DNA of 64,000 bases from Pseudocercospora fijiensis CIRAD86 (Eukaryota > Ascomycota > Dothideomycetes > Mycosphaerellales > Mycosphaerellaceae), in the NCBI RefSeq assembly GCF_000340215.1, contig NW_006921534.1:124001-188000 (forward strand). The letters are read 5' to 3'. Positions within the stretch are counted from its first letter, which is position 1. The number at the start of each line of letters is the position of its first letter. The position numbers and the translations under genes are program-made. Positions 22,652 to 34,723 of this stretch are shown one piece after another. The notes under the pieces are model-generated. The model searched no databases. It had not been told where the DNA came from and saw only the letters and a program-made list of their open reading frames with translations.

Positions 22652-23557
22652 GTTCGTATAGACGTACTAATTCAAGTACTATACTAACGACTTAAAAGTA
22701 CTAAACCCAAACCTAAGCTAAAGACGAAAGCAAAGCTACTAGTTAAAACTAAGAAGAAAAGGTAAGGAAAAGGGATAGGAAAGAAGTAAAAGAAGCGGAA
22801 ATAAGGTAGATTCTCTCTTCGCCTAATAGGTTTAAACTATTAGACGTTTCTTCTTTACCTAGGCGGTTTTTTGTATCTAGTTTAGATACTTAAGCAAAGT
22901 ACTTACTATTAAATTCCTCTTTATTATACCTCGATAGTATATTGCTTAGTATATACGAAATATTTAAATGTCCTAGCGTATCTCTACCTCGAGATATCGA
23001 ATAGCGATTATCCTTTAACGGAAAATATATCTTTACTTCTAAATTAGATAGAAAACTGCCCCTTTAAGCCTAGATAAAGGCAGAAAGAACGATTAGGTTA
23101 GCCTTATTCTTTAAAGGACAAAGGGACCGGGACTATAACCTAACGTTCTATATTAAATTAGGCTAGTTACCGCTAGCAAATATCTAACTAGATTTAGCAC
23201 TAGGCGCAACGAGAGCCTAGCTTACAAACTAGACAAAGAACCTACCTAATAAGCTATTCTATCTAGTTAAAACTAAGGACATATTAGACTTTCTTTATAG
23301 GAATAAGTACCTATTGAAAGTAACCGATAAACACTTAGGCCTAGCGATAATAACAAAGACCTAGTATATAGAACAAGCCCGTAAGCATTTAGAAAACAGC
23401 GACGCTTACGTCTAGCTCCTAGACTAGGAAATAGAACTGATCCTTAAAGAGTTTAGAATACTACTCTTTGTATTCTAATAGCCTACGTCTATAGAGAAAT
23501 AGCTTAAGACGACAACTGCTAAACTACTAAGGTTCTATATAATTCTAAAAATATATA
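22651..23557 (+). pseudogene. Penelope-like retroelement copy A, 5' part (split by a LINE)
   Basis: This segment matches 35512-36409 of copy B almost base for base and carries the region before and into the start of the reverse transcriptase. The frame reads KVTDKHLGLAIITKT near 23317-23361, the conserved block at the N-side of PLE reverse transcriptases, followed by the basic RKHLENSDAY. Copy A lacks the roughly 0.8 kb of N-terminal coding sequence present in copy B (34726-35511), so it is 5'-truncated at the 178-bp repeat. It is interrupted at 23557 by a LINE. The remainder resumes at 28450. It is inactive: Trp codons are TAG and other stops are present. Confidence 0.85.
23542..23557. repeat. 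Target-site duplication of the LINE, left copy (16 bp)
   Basis: ATTCTAAAAATATATA occurs on both sides of the LINE (23542-23557 and 28450-28465) but only once at the matching empty site in PLE copy B (about 36402-36417, with one difference). This fixes both LINE boundaries. Confidence 0.9.
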
Positions 23558-23699
23558 GATAGATAGATATTTCATTTGCCTATTATAGTGCCTTTCGGCC
23601 TATACAGGTCTGTTTCTATGTATTGTTTTAGGTAGGAAACTAACTTAGTTGGTAAAAACCTCCCTCCTATCCTATTTATAAGTGTTAATCTTCCTCGTT

Positions 23700-26600
23700 T
23701 CCTTATTTTCCTTCCTCTAGGGTGTACTAGTATTATAGTTGTTACCCTCTAACTACCTTGCCTACTACCCTGCCCTTCTTTCCCCCTCTTCTTCCCTCCT
23801 TCTTATCTACTCCTTAGTTTCCCTTACTAGTGCGAATTGTTGTATAAATCCCTGTTTAATAATCCACTTCACTATCCTCTTTAGGTCTTCTTTACTCTAG
23901 ATTAGCTTATCGTATTCCCTTTCTATTGCTTTTAGTCTCTAATTACTTCTGCCTTCTAACTATTAAGGGCAGACTAGCAGTATATACTTAGGGTTCTGAG
24001 ATTGGTAGCTATATTAGTAAGCCCTGCTTTTAATTCCTAGGACGTTTCTTCTAAATAGGTAAGATCTGAGTCTAATGTATTTAGATCTGATTTAGATAGC
24101 TAGGCTTGCCTCGGCCCTGTTTAGGTCCTTATAAAGCTAGTAGTTGTATTGACTAAATTTGATTAGTGCCTTTAGGGTTCCTAGTCTAACTTGTGTTTTG
24201 TTCTATTCCTACTCCTATAGGTATCTAGCAATTAATTCTGCTAGGCTTTGTTTCTCTCCCTTTAGCTTGTCTTTCTTTAGCCTTATATTTAGTCCCTAAA
24301 GCTCTTTCTCTAGCATTTCTCTTATTAAGACTCTATATTGCTCTAGGTCTTTGACCTTCTAGGGAGTTATTTATAGTCTGTCTCGCCTCCTAGTCCTAAT
24401 ACACTAGGCTTTTATCTTATCTAGTGCCTTTTAGATAGTCTATTAGGCTAGGTATTCTATTGTCTTTACTGCATATTAGTGTCTTAGTCCCTTAAAGTAT
24501 TGTTTAACTAGTAGGATCCCTAATTCCATTTCTACTACCCTTATTAGTATAGTTTTATATACTCCTAGGATTTTCTTTAAGCTTTAGGTTTAGGACCTAC
24601 TAACTAGTTGCTTAATCCTCTTTAGTGTTTTCTCCTAGGCTGTCTATATCTATACTCTATATAGCATTGCTAGCTTGACAATTGCTTTGTATATAACTTT
24701 GGCTTTCTCGAATATAGCCCCCTATATAGAGGCTATAAGCCTATTAATAGATTGTATGTTAGTATCTGCCCTCTACTTTGCCTTCTTTACTTATAGTCCC
24801 TAATTCAGTTTTGGATCTAGCTAGATCCCTAGTACCCTAAGCTCTACTAATAGTTGGGTTTCAAAGCCTTAGATAGTAATTGATTACTTTATATTATAGG
24901 TTGATTTAGCCTTGCTAAAGTAGATAAGCTAGTACTTTTCTAGGGCGAATTTTGCTCTATATCTCCTTGCCTATTTTTTATACTCCTAGTGCTTCTCTTC
25001 TAGGATCTTGCAGTTAGTTTCTATTGTCTTAGACTAGGCTAGGATGTTTGTGTTATCTACAAACCCTAATACTAATATGTTTTTTGATTCTAGGAGTAGG
25101 AGTAGGTCTGCTATAAAGATAAGGAAGAGGATTAGGGAGAGTATTAATCCTTAGGGGATTCCCTTTTTAGTTAGTATTAGATCTAATTTGAATTTGCCTA
25201 GAATAAGCTATGTTGATCTTTCCTATAGGAAGGACTAGATAAATTGGACTATCTAGTTTAGTATAGCTTTCTGTTTAAGTATATATAGGAGCCTTTTATA
25301 GGAGACATTATTAAAGGCTCCTAAGATGTTAAGGGAGAGGAGGGTTGCTACCTAGTTTTAACTATAGTGCTAGATATGCTTGATCTATTCTATAATTAGT
25401 TCTATAGCTGTTAGTGTTAACCTCTTCTTTCTTCCTCCTATCTAGCCTTTAGGAAGGATATTCCTTTCCTCGGTAAAGGTTATTAGCCTTTTAGCGACAA
25501 TTTTTTCTAGTACCTTGCCTATTATATTAAGTAGGGCTATTAGTCTATAGGCCTTGAGCTATATATAGTCTTCCTTCTAGGGCTTCCTTAGTACTACTAT
25601 TAGGGACTTCCTAAATAGTCTTAGGTAGTGTCCTAGTGCTAGGCTTTATAAAAAGATATTAGCTAGTACTAGGGCTAGCCCCTTCCTATATGCTTTTAGA
25701 AGTTTGTTGTAGATCTTGTCTTCTCTTAGTGCCTTATTGCCTAGAATTTTCTTTAGGATCCTTTTAATAGTTTCGGGTTTGACCTAGGTATCTCTTAGTA
25801 TGCCTAGTAGTAGAGTCTCTTGTTCTTTCTCCTTTATATCTAATAGGTCTGCTTATACTTTTCTATAGAAGAAGTGTTAGCCTAAGGCTCTTGCTTTCCC
25901 TTCTATTGTAGTCTACATTTGTCCTTGTTAGTCTATAATGTCCGGGAATTGTAGTAGTATGTCCTTGTCCTATTTAGGTCTCCTTGCCTATTTAGCTATC
26001 CTCTATATCTCCTCTAGTTTCTTTATAATTATTCCTATTATAGATCTCTATTCTTGTATCTTGTCTTTCTTAATCTAGATCTTCTTTTCCTAGCAGGCTT
26101 TATTATAGTTGTCCTATGCTTCCTAGGTATAGGTTTGTATCTACTGCCTCCTAGCCTTCCTTGCTGCTTTAACCTTCCTTATATACTTACTAGTCTAGTA
26201 TAGTTGCTAGTATAGTAAATGTTTCTTTATTAGGGTATGCTTTCTAGCTACCTGTTTTAGGATTCCTATTAGTTCTTCTACTACCTTGTTAATGTCCTCT
26301 AGCCTTAGTAGGTGCTTTGTTAAGAGTTCCTCTAGTTTTAGGTCCCTTTCTAGTTCCTCCCTAATCCTGCCCTATTAGGCACCTTTCTAGTTAAGCTTCT
26401 CCTCTAGTTCCCTTTCCTAATTAGCTTAGATATTTAGCTTAATCTGCACCGGGAAGTAGTCTGATAATTCTTCTAGTTCCTAGTTAACCCTATATCTTAT
26501 AATCCTATTCCTAATCTAATATAATACAAAGTATAGGTCTAGTATGCTACTGCTTCCTCTTACCTCCTAAGTAATTAGTCCCTTTAGGGTAACAATTTCT

Positions 26601-27150
26601 ATTCCTTCCCTCTCTAATATGTTAATTAGTCTTCCTACTAGGAAGTAGTAAGCTAGGGTAAAGTCTAAGCCCTAGAGGGGGTAGTAGAGGTTGAAATCCC
26701 TAAGTAGGATTTAGTAGGTATTCCCCTAGATAACTCTAGGTAGTCTTTCTAGGGTTTTTAGTTAGGTACTACTTCTTAAGTCTAGTAGTAGGTTATATAT
26801 ACAGTAGACTTAGAGTGTACCTTAGGATATCTCTACTTAAACTAATATTAGGTCCCTATCCTCCTATAGTATAGCCTACTAGGTTTCTATATCTATCTCC
26901 TTACTAATATAGATATATGTCCTTAGGGCTCCCTAGTTATAGATAATTAGGTAGTATCTTAGGTCTTTAACTGTTGCTAGTCTCTTTGTATATAGGTTGA
27001 GCTAGGGCTCTTAGATTGCAATAATATAATGTTCTTTTAGGTTTAGTGCTTAAAGGAAGCTCCTCTATACCTTGTCTTTGCTCTTGTTAATATTGTACTA
27101 TATAATGTTTAGTAATGTTGCAATGTTTATTAGGTTTCATCTATATTATT
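23700..27150 (-). pseudogene. LINE ORF2: APE-type endonuclease plus reverse transcriptase (decayed)
   Basis: The endonuclease region starts near 27130 with YNINKSKDKV and the diagnostic IIAI(Q)EP at about 26995-27015. A DFNLYYPL block (catalytic DFN, degraded GDFN context) lies near 26690-26715, and the C-terminal SDYFPVQI stretch, equivalent to SDHxP, is near 26450-26475. The reverse transcriptase catalytic box reads GFVDN at about 25051-25069, where the usual second Asp of FxDD is Asn through G-to-A change. Downstream is a Lys-rich region with many TAG codons where Trp is expected. The endonuclease nicks the target and the RT copies the RNA. Both are dead here. I did not identify a C-terminal RNase H domain with certainty. 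Confidence 0.85.
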
Positions 27151-27179
27151 TCCCTATGCGTTTTCCTTTAGTCTTCCCT

Positions 27180-28419
27180 TACTTTAGACTAACATTTAAC
27201 TAAGCTTTATCTACCCTACTTCCTTTCCTGTAATATTAAGGTATCTTAGTCTCCCTAGTTGCTAGTAACTCTCTTGTACTAGTGAGGCCCTAAATGTGAA
27301 CCTATTATCTTGTCTAGACCTCTTTTATAGCACTTAGCTAGGTTGCTTCTATACCTAGCTGCCCTAGCTTATTGTATATCTTTTTAGTGTGTTGATTCTA
27401 GCTTCCTTTACCTTCCTAGCTACCTGTATTCTTACTAGGCATTCCTTCGCCTAAGAGGGGTGTCTTTTAGTGCAGTATACATATCTTGCTTCTCCCTTAT
27501 ATGCTTTGTATTCTTTAACCTAGTAATCCCCTATATAATAGGAGTAGGTATTAGTTGTCTTTATACACTTAGCTGCTAAGTGTCTATAGTATTGACATTT
27601 AAAGCACTGCATTATCCTATAGTTGCTTCTATGTATCTCTGTTTCTAATCTTTTAAAGTCCTAGAACAACCCCTAGTCTAGCACTATATTAGCTTACTCT
27701 ACACTCTCTACCTAGACGATTAGGGAAGACTACTTCTTAGTCTCTTCGATTTTCCTTTTAATCTATACTACTTTTGTAATCTTTAGGCCTAGGTATATAG
27801 CTTAGTTTTGTCTCTATAGGCTCTTAATATCCTATTCCTCCTTAAAGCTTCTTATTATACTATAGGCTATAATTATAAATTACTGTTAGGAGACCTTTGC
27901 TGTTTTCCCTATCTTAGTTGTCTATTCTTTTTGTGTTTCTAGCTTCTTTTTATCCTACTCTTATACTATAAACAGCTTGATTACCCCTTTACCTTCGTTC
28001 CTAGCCCTAATTACCTCTTTAACTATAATTCTTTCTATAATCTCTTTCCCTATAAGTCCTTGGATTTCCTTTTGCTCCTATAGGTCCGTAATATAGACTC
28101 TAACTACTGTCCTCGGGGGTTTTAGCGCCTCCTAACTAGCTACTACTGCCTAGGTGCGGTAGTTTAGGCTTGTCTCCTATTATTTCTTCGTAATCTTTGC
28201 TGCGACTGTATTAGCTACCTTTATAATTACGTAGCTTGCCTAGTTGTAGATTGCTTTCAGTCCTCTAAGGAGTTCTAAGATTATTATCCTATATGCCCTC
28301 TTAGGGGTTCTTCTATCTTCCGCCTTTAGTACCTCCTCTGCCCTAGTATATAGTACTTTCTATTCGTCCTCCCTTCCTTCTTAACTGTCTTCCCTTCGTC
28401 TCTAATTGTTCGCTGCCAT
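27180..28419 (-). pseudogene. LINE ORF1: gag-like protein with CCHC zinc knuckles (decayed)
   Basis: The reading begins at the ATG at 28419-28417 (MAANN). It proceeds through a Lys/Glu-rich region with coiled-coil character and reaches an intact CCHC knuckle CFKCQYYRHLAAKC at about 27565-27606. Two degraded knuckles follow, the last reading YCTKRHPS..AKEC near 27440-27490. In Tad-type LINEs this protein binds the element RNA. Stops at former Trp codons, mostly TAG, are scattered throughout. ORF2 follows in the same orientation. The exact ORF1 end is not clear because of the stops. Confidence 0.8.
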
Positions 28420-28449
28420 TTTCCCTAAGGTAAGTATATAGTAGAGTAT

Positions 28450-29922
28450 ATTCTAAAAATATATAAGAACCCGATAGCTTCTAGACCTATTATTCTGTCT
28501 TATAGTTAGATTATAAGCCGATGCTTAGAAGTAGTAGACTACTATCTTTAGAAACTACTACCGCAATATCCGTAGATCTTAGATTCGACTAAGACTTTTA
28601 TTTACGATATACGATAGTACTAAGACAGCCTAGAAGGCGTATACTTTGTAATAGGCGATATAAGCGCTATATATACAAATATACCCCCGAAAGATGCTAT
28701 TCGAATCTATAAAAGCCTCTTATAGAGATTAGATATCAACTTAGAAGGCTATACGGTAGATTCTATTATAAGCTTACTATAGTTTGTCTTAGAATACAAC
28801 TTCTTCTATTACGAGAATGAGATCTTTAAGCAAGTAAGTAGCTTAGCTATAGGAACGTCCTACGCCCCGATAGTAGCAAACCTATACTATACTTTTTTCG
28901 AAAGAGCTCTCCTCTCTAGATACCCGAAGATTCGCTTCTATAAACGCTATATAGACGATATCTTCTTACTATTTAAAGGGATAGAAGAAGAACTTGTTAG
29001 CCTACAATTAGCCTTTGTTATTAAAGGACCAACGATTAATTGGGAATATTCGAAAACAAGCACGCACTTTCTAGATATACTTCTGCTTAACGAATCTAAT
29101 AGGCTAGTAACTTCGATATATCGCAAGTTTCTAAACAAGTATATATATATCCCGTAGTCCTCGTTATATCCCGAAAGTATTAAGACGGCCTTTATTAAAG
29201 CAGAAAGGACTAGAATACGTACGCTTTGCTAAAAAGACTTAGACTTCTATAGCGTAGAGAAGTTCTTTTTCGCAAACCTACTTAGGAGAGGATATCCTAA
29301 GAAGACGCTTTTAAACTAGTTCTCTAAACCCCTAGGTAATATAAGGGTATAAGAGGTAAAACAAGACAAGTCTCTACTACCGTCTTATTACAATCTAGTA
29401 TAGGAATATATTAGTACTATACAGCTTAGTTAGGAGTTTCTAAAGAACTACCGAGACGCTAAAATAACGCTTCCGGCTTCGATTAGTAAAGGCTTCCTCC
29501 TTAGTTTAAAGAGAACTCGTAATTTCTACGACCTCTTTAATAAGACTAACTTAACAATCCTAGAATAGGACTTAACACTCTCGATACCCTAGCGATAGGC
29601 TTCGATATAGTATATACGAGTATAGTATAGCCTTTTAGGTATTAGGTATATACGGGTCTAAGTACCGAGTATAGTAGAAATATAGCGAGTATACGAGCTA
29701 GAGGAGAAAGATTTCGATCGAGTACCCTCTATAGTAGTAGAAAACCTATAGATCTGCTATATAAAGTACGAGTTAGACCCTTCTCGAAAGGGACTATACC
29801 CTCCGAAAGTGTACCTATACTTATACTCCGAGGATAGTTCCTAGAAGGGAATACGTAGTACTAGATATCTCGGCTTATAGGGAAACGGTTATCGCTTAGT
29901 CGAATAGTTACTAGGTTCAAAA
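28450..29922 (+). pseudogene. Penelope-like retroelement copy A, 3' part with RT catalytic box
   Basis: This continues copy A after the LINE. Palm motifs are GDISAIYTNIPPKDA near 28657-28700, GTSYAPIVANLYY near 28852-28895, and the catalytic YIDDIFLLF at 28948-28974. A thumb-like region follows with SIYRKFLNKYIYIP near 29117-29150. About 250 further codons show no GIY-YIG endonuclease motif that I can see. The element ends GTTACTAGGTTCAAAA and passes without a gap into CCCTAA repeats at 29923. In endonuclease-deficient PLEs (Athena/Coprina class) the telomeric 3' end primes reverse transcription, giving exactly this junction. The open stretch at 28947-29138 (-) is antisense to this region. 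Confidence 0.88.
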
Positions 29923-29952
29923 CCCTAACCCCTAACCCTAACCTAACCCTAG
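29923..29952. repeat. Interstitial telomeric tract T1 (CCCTAA-type), 3' of PLE copy A
   Basis: CCCTAACCCCTAACCCTAAC followed by a CTAACCCTAG variant. C-rich strand on +. The same irregular order of variants recurs before units U2, U3 and U4, so it has been copied along with its neighbours. Confidence 0.9.
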
Positions 29953-31511
29953 CCCGTCTATACCTATTAAAGTAGGTAAAAGACGTTATTTATAAGAGAT
30001 ATTATACTAGATATACTTATTATTACCTTAAGTAGTAATTAGATCTATATACGACGACTAGATATTCGCTTTTAGCGATAGACTACTTGTATTCTAGTCT
30101 AGGGGCCCCCCCCTACGTTTTAGTGTATTTCTTAGTACGGCTATACGTTATAGCGCGGGCTGTTTTCTGTATTACGGGCTGTTTTCTATAGCACGGCAGG
30201 GTACCCCCCTAGAAGTAGTAGATATTTTCATATTATCTAAAAGTAGACGACTCGACGATTCTAAAACCGTCCTACTTTTTAGTAGGCGACGTTAGATAAC
30301 CGAGAAATCTGCGTTTCTATTTTCGACTTCCTAATCGGGGGGATATTAGCTAGGTATTAGCTAGGTATTAGCTTAGCTAACGTCCCCGGGGACCCCCCCC
30401 CGGGAGTTAGCCGAATTTGGACGTTTAATATCGAAAATAGGCCTATTTTTTCCGCTAATTCCGAATCTAAACTCGGTTTTGCCGAGAGATAACTAGGGGT
30501 CGAGATATAGCTATCTCGAACGAGATACCTACTATAAACATTTCAACTCTTAACGGAATTAAGAGAAGTAGAATACAAGACTACTATACCCTCGAATAGA
30601 GAGGGATAGAGGTACAAATTAACATCTAAGAACTAGTATAGGCAATAGGGATAGTAAGAGGTTCGCCTTAAAACCCTCCCTATCTAAAACATTCTTAGAC
30701 GATATTAATAGTCGATTCCCTACCCTACTATTAGATTACTATCTATAGAGGAGTAGAATAAAGCCTATAGATTAGGACCTATACTACCCCTAGTAATAGA
30801 GAGGTATACCCTATTTATAGCGAGATAGATAGAACTTAAAACCTCTTACAACCCCTTTCTCCTTCCTTCTAAGAGTAGACCTTAGCTATTTACCTAGGCT
30901 CTAGTTAATCTAGGCACTAGGTAGATATATATAAGGGGAATGTGCCGCGTAAGAGGCTTTTAATAATGTATATTAACCTATAATCTATAGATACTAGGCT
31001 GAATTAAAGGGCTAATAGAGGAAAGACCCCTCTATATAGATCTACTCTACTTACTACGCCGCCCTATAAGGGCACTAAGGTACCGAGGATCGGAACTAAG
31101 CGTTCCCGGACCCGTACGCTTCCCCGTACGAGTCTAGAACCGGAACTAATCCTTCCCGGAAGGATTTTAAGCTAAAAACAACTACCGAAATTACACCTAC
31201 CTAAAGTAGGCAACGGCAGTTTAGCCCTAATCTTACCGGAACGCGGAAAGATCGCTACCCGACGGCTATACGTCTATCCGACGGCATTATAGCTATCCGA
31301 CGGCCTAATATTACGCCGTCGGGGCAATCTAACTCCGCGCGACGAGTAGATATATAGAGACAAGCCTATACAGTCCCTAAAGAGCATCTAATAGGCGAAA
31401 CTACTTCTTTGTTTCTATAAGAGTAGTAGGACTGCTTTTGTGTTTATTTAGGACTCTATAAACTTATTCTTATTCCTATTCTTTTGCGGCTTTATTTAGA
31501 GTAAAGCTGTT
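29953..31511. repeat. Telomere-bounded 1.56-kb unit U1
   Basis: It starts CCCGTCTATACCTATTAAAG and ends TTTAGAGTAAAGCTGTT, with telomeric repeats on both sides. No long frame is visible. Internal landmarks are a GGGCTGTTTTCT direct repeat near 30157-30190, a C/G-run with the palindrome TCCCCGGGGA (30383-30392) followed by CCCCCCCGGG, and four GACGGC-type blocks near 31260-31320. The first half matches U4 and the second half matches U2. Confidence 0.9.
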
Positions 31512-31552
31512 CCTAACCCTAACCCTAACCCCTAACCCTAACCTAACCCTAG
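31512..31552. repeat. Interstitial telomeric tract T2
   Basis: About six CCCTAA-type repeats with CCCCTAA and CCTAA variants, C-rich strand on +, separating U1 and U2. Confidence 0.92.
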
Positions 31553-33109
31553 CCCGTCTATACCTATTAAAGTAGGTAAAAGACGTTATTTATAAGAGAT
31601 ATTACACTAGATATACTTATTATTACCTTAAGTAGTAATTAGATCTATATACGACGACTAGATATTCGCTTTTAGCGATAGACTACTTATATTCTAGTCT
31701 AGGGGCCCCCCCCTACGTTTTAGTGTATTTCTTAGTACGGCTATACGTTATAGCGCGGGCTGTTTTCTGTATTACGGGCTGTTTTCTATAGCACGGCAGG
31801 GTACCCCCCTAGAAGTAGTAGATATTTTCATATTATCTAAAAGTAGACGACTCGACGATTCTAAAACCGTCCTACTTTTTAGTAGGCGACGTTAGATAAC
31901 CGAGAAATCTGCGTTTCTATTTTCGACTTCCTAATCGGAGGGATATTAGCTAGGTATTAGCTAAGTATTAGCTTAGCTAACGTCCCCGGGGACCCCCCCG
32001 GGAGTTAGCCGAATTTAGACGTTTGATATCGAAAATAGGCCTATTTATTCCGCTAATTCCGAATCTAAACTCGGTTTTACCGAGAGATAACTAGGGGTCG
32101 AGATATAGCTATCTCGAACGAGATACCTACTATAAATATTTCAACTCTTAACGGAATTAAGAGAAGTAGAATACAAGACTACTATACCCTCGAATAGAGA
32201 GGGATAGAGGTACAAATTAACATCTAAGAACTAGTATAGGCAATAGGGATAGTAAGAGGTTCGCCTTAAAACCCTCCCTATCTAAAACATTCTTAGACGA
32301 TATTAATAGTCGATTCCCTACCCTACTATTAGATTACTATCTATAGAGGAGTAGAATAAAGCCTATAGATTAGGACCTATACTACCCCTAGTAATAGAGA
32401 GGTATACCCTATTTATAGCGAGATAGATAGAACTTAAAACCTCTTACAACCCCTTTCTCCTTCCTTCTAAGAGTAGACCTTAGCTATTTACCTAGGCTCT
32501 AGTTAATCTAGGCACTAGGTAGATATATATAAGGGGAATGTGCCGCGTAAGAGGCTTTTAATAATGTATATTAACCTATAATCTATAGATACTAGGCTGA
32601 ATTAAAGGGCTAATAGAGGAAAGACCCCTCTATATAGATCTACTCTACTTACTACGCCGCCCTATAAGGGCACTAAGGTACCGAGGATCGGAACTAAGCG
32701 TTCCCGGACCCGTACGCTTCCCCGTACGAGTCTAGAACCGGAACTAATCCTTCCCGGAAGGATTTTAAGCTAAAAACAACTACCGAAATTACACCTACCT
32801 AAAGTAGGCAACGGCAGTTTAGCCCTAATCTTACCGGAACGCGGAAAGATCGCTACCCGACGGCTATACGTCTATCCGACGGCATTATAGCTATCCGACG
32901 GCCTAATATTACGCCGTCGGGGCAATCTAACTCCGCGCGACGAGTAGATATATAGAGACAAGCCTATACAGTCCCTAAAGAGCATCTAATAGGCGAAACT
33001 ACTTCTTTGTTTCTATAAGAGTAGTAGGACTGCTTTTGTGTTTATTTAGGACTCTATAAACTTATTCTTATTCCTATTCTTTTGCGGCTTTATTTAGAGT
33101 AAAGCTGTT
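31553..33109. repeat. Telomere-bounded 1.56-kb unit U2
   Basis: Nearly identical to U1. It differs mainly in the first half (CTACTTATATTC, GAATTTAGACGTTTGATATC), where it matches U3. From about 32140 on it matches U1. Same boundaries as U1. Confidence 0.92.
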
Positions 33110-33150
33110 CCTAACCCTAACCCTAACCCCTAACCCTAACCTAACCCTAG
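33110..33150. repeat. Interstitial telomeric tract T3
   Basis: Same sequence and variant order as T2, which points to duplication of tract plus unit rather than independent telomere addition at this spot. Confidence 0.92.
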
Positions 33151-34708
33151 CCCGTCTATACCTATTAAAGTAGGTAAAAGACGTTATTTATAAGAGATAT
33201 TACACTAGATATACTTATTATTACCTTAAGTAGTAATTAGATCTATATACGACGACTAGATATTCGCTTTTAGCGATAGACTACTTATATTCTAGTCTAG
33301 GGGCCCCCCCCTACGTTTTAGTGTATTTCTTAGTACGGCTATACGTTATAGCGCGGGCTGTTTTCTGTATTACGGGCTGTTTTCTATAGCACGGCAGGGT
33401 ACCCCCCTAGAAGTAGTAGATATTTTCATATTATCTAAAAGTAGACGACTCGACGATTCTAAAACCGTCCTACTTTTTAGTAGGCGACGTTAGATAACCG
33501 AGAAATCTGCGTTTCTATTTTCGACTTCCTAATCGGAGGGATATTAGCTAGGTATTAGCTAAGTATTAGCTTAGCTAACGTCCCCGGGGACCCCCCCGGG
33601 AGTTAGCCGAATTTAGACGTTTGATATCGAAAATAGGCCTATTTATTCCGCTAATTCCGAATCTAAACTCGGTTTTACCGAGAGATAACTAGGGGTCGAG
33701 ATATAGCTATCTCGAACGAGATACCTACTATAAATATTTCAACTCTTAACGGAATTAAGAGAAGTAGAATACAAGACTACTATACCCTCGAATAGAGAGG
33801 GATAGAGGTACAAATTAACATCTAAGAACTAGTATAGGCAATAGGGATAGTAAGAGGTTCGCCTCGAAACCCTCTCTATCTAAAATATTCTTAGACGATA
33901 TTAATAGTCGATTCCCTACCCTACTATTAGATTACTATCTATAGAGGAGTAGAATAAAGCCTATAGATTAGGACCTATACTACCCCTAGTAATAGGGAGG
34001 TATACCCTATTTGTAGCGAGATAGACAGAACTTAAAACCTCTTATAACCCCTTTCTCCTTCCTTCTAAGAGTAGACCTTAGCTATTTACCTAGGCTCTAG
34101 TTAATCTAGGCACTAGGTAGATACGTATAAGGGGAATGTGCCGCGTAAGAGGCTTTTAACAATATATATCAACCTATAATCTATAGATACTAGGCTAAAT
34201 TAAAGGGCTAATAGAGGAAAGACCCCTCCGTATAGATCTACTCTACTTACTACGCCGCCCTATAAGGGCACCGAGGTACCGAGGATCGGAACTAAGCGTT
34301 CCCGGACCCGTACGCTTCCCCGTACGAGTCTAGAACCGGAACTAATCCTTCCCGGAAGGATTTTAAGCTAAAAACAACTGCCGAAACTATACCTACCTAA
34401 AGCAGGCAACGGCAGTTTAGCCCTAATCTTACCGGGACGCGGAAAGATCGCTACCCGACGGCTACACGTCTATCCGACGGCATTGTAGCTATCCGACGGC
34501 CTAATATTGCGCCGTCGGGGCAATCTAACTCCGCGCGACGAGTAGATATATAGAGACAAGCCTATATAGTCCCTAAAGAGTATCTAATAGGCGAAACTAC
34601 TTCTTTGTTTCTATAAGAGTAGTAGGACTGCTTTTGTGTTTATTTAGGACTCTACAAACTCATTCTTGTTCCTATTCTTTTACGGCTTTATTTAGAGTAA
34701 AGCTGTTC
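33151..34708. repeat. Telomere-bounded 1.56-kb unit U3 (mosaic)
   Basis: The first half is as in U2. From between about 33735 and 33864 onward it carries U4-type markers (CGCCTCGAAACCC, AATAGGGAGGTATACCC, TTTGTAGCGAG). It ends at a short telomeric tract against PLE copy B. Confidence 0.92.
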
Positions 34709-34723
34709 CTAACCCTAACCCCT
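34709..34723. repeat. Short interstitial telomeric tract T4 at the 5' end of PLE copy B
   Basis: CCTAACCCTAACCCCT directly abuts PLE coding sequence. This is the distal (5') junction expected if a truncated PLE copy at a chromosome end was later capped by telomerase. Confidence 0.85.

Larger units (their letters stand above)
23558..28449 (-). mobile_element. Tad1-type non-LTR retrotransposon (LINE), full-length or nearly so, inserted in PLE copy A
   Basis: The 4.9-kb insertion is flanked by a 16-bp target duplication and oriented on the minus strand. Its 3' end lies at 23558, where the minus strand ends in an (ATCT)n-like tail. Order on the minus strand is ORF1 (gag-like with zinc knuckles), ORF2 endonuclease, then reverse transcriptase, the layout of ascomycete Tad-clade LINEs. 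The 5' end just before the duplication at 28449 and the ORF1 ATG at 28419 suggest little or no 5' truncation. It is inactive through many TGG-to-TAG changes. Its + strand keeps TG but has lost CA, so mutation is strand-asymmetric. Confidence 0.9.

Noticed and set aside
28947..29138. 63-codon open stretch on the minus strand
   Set aside because: Exactly antisense to the PLE catalytic YIDD region.
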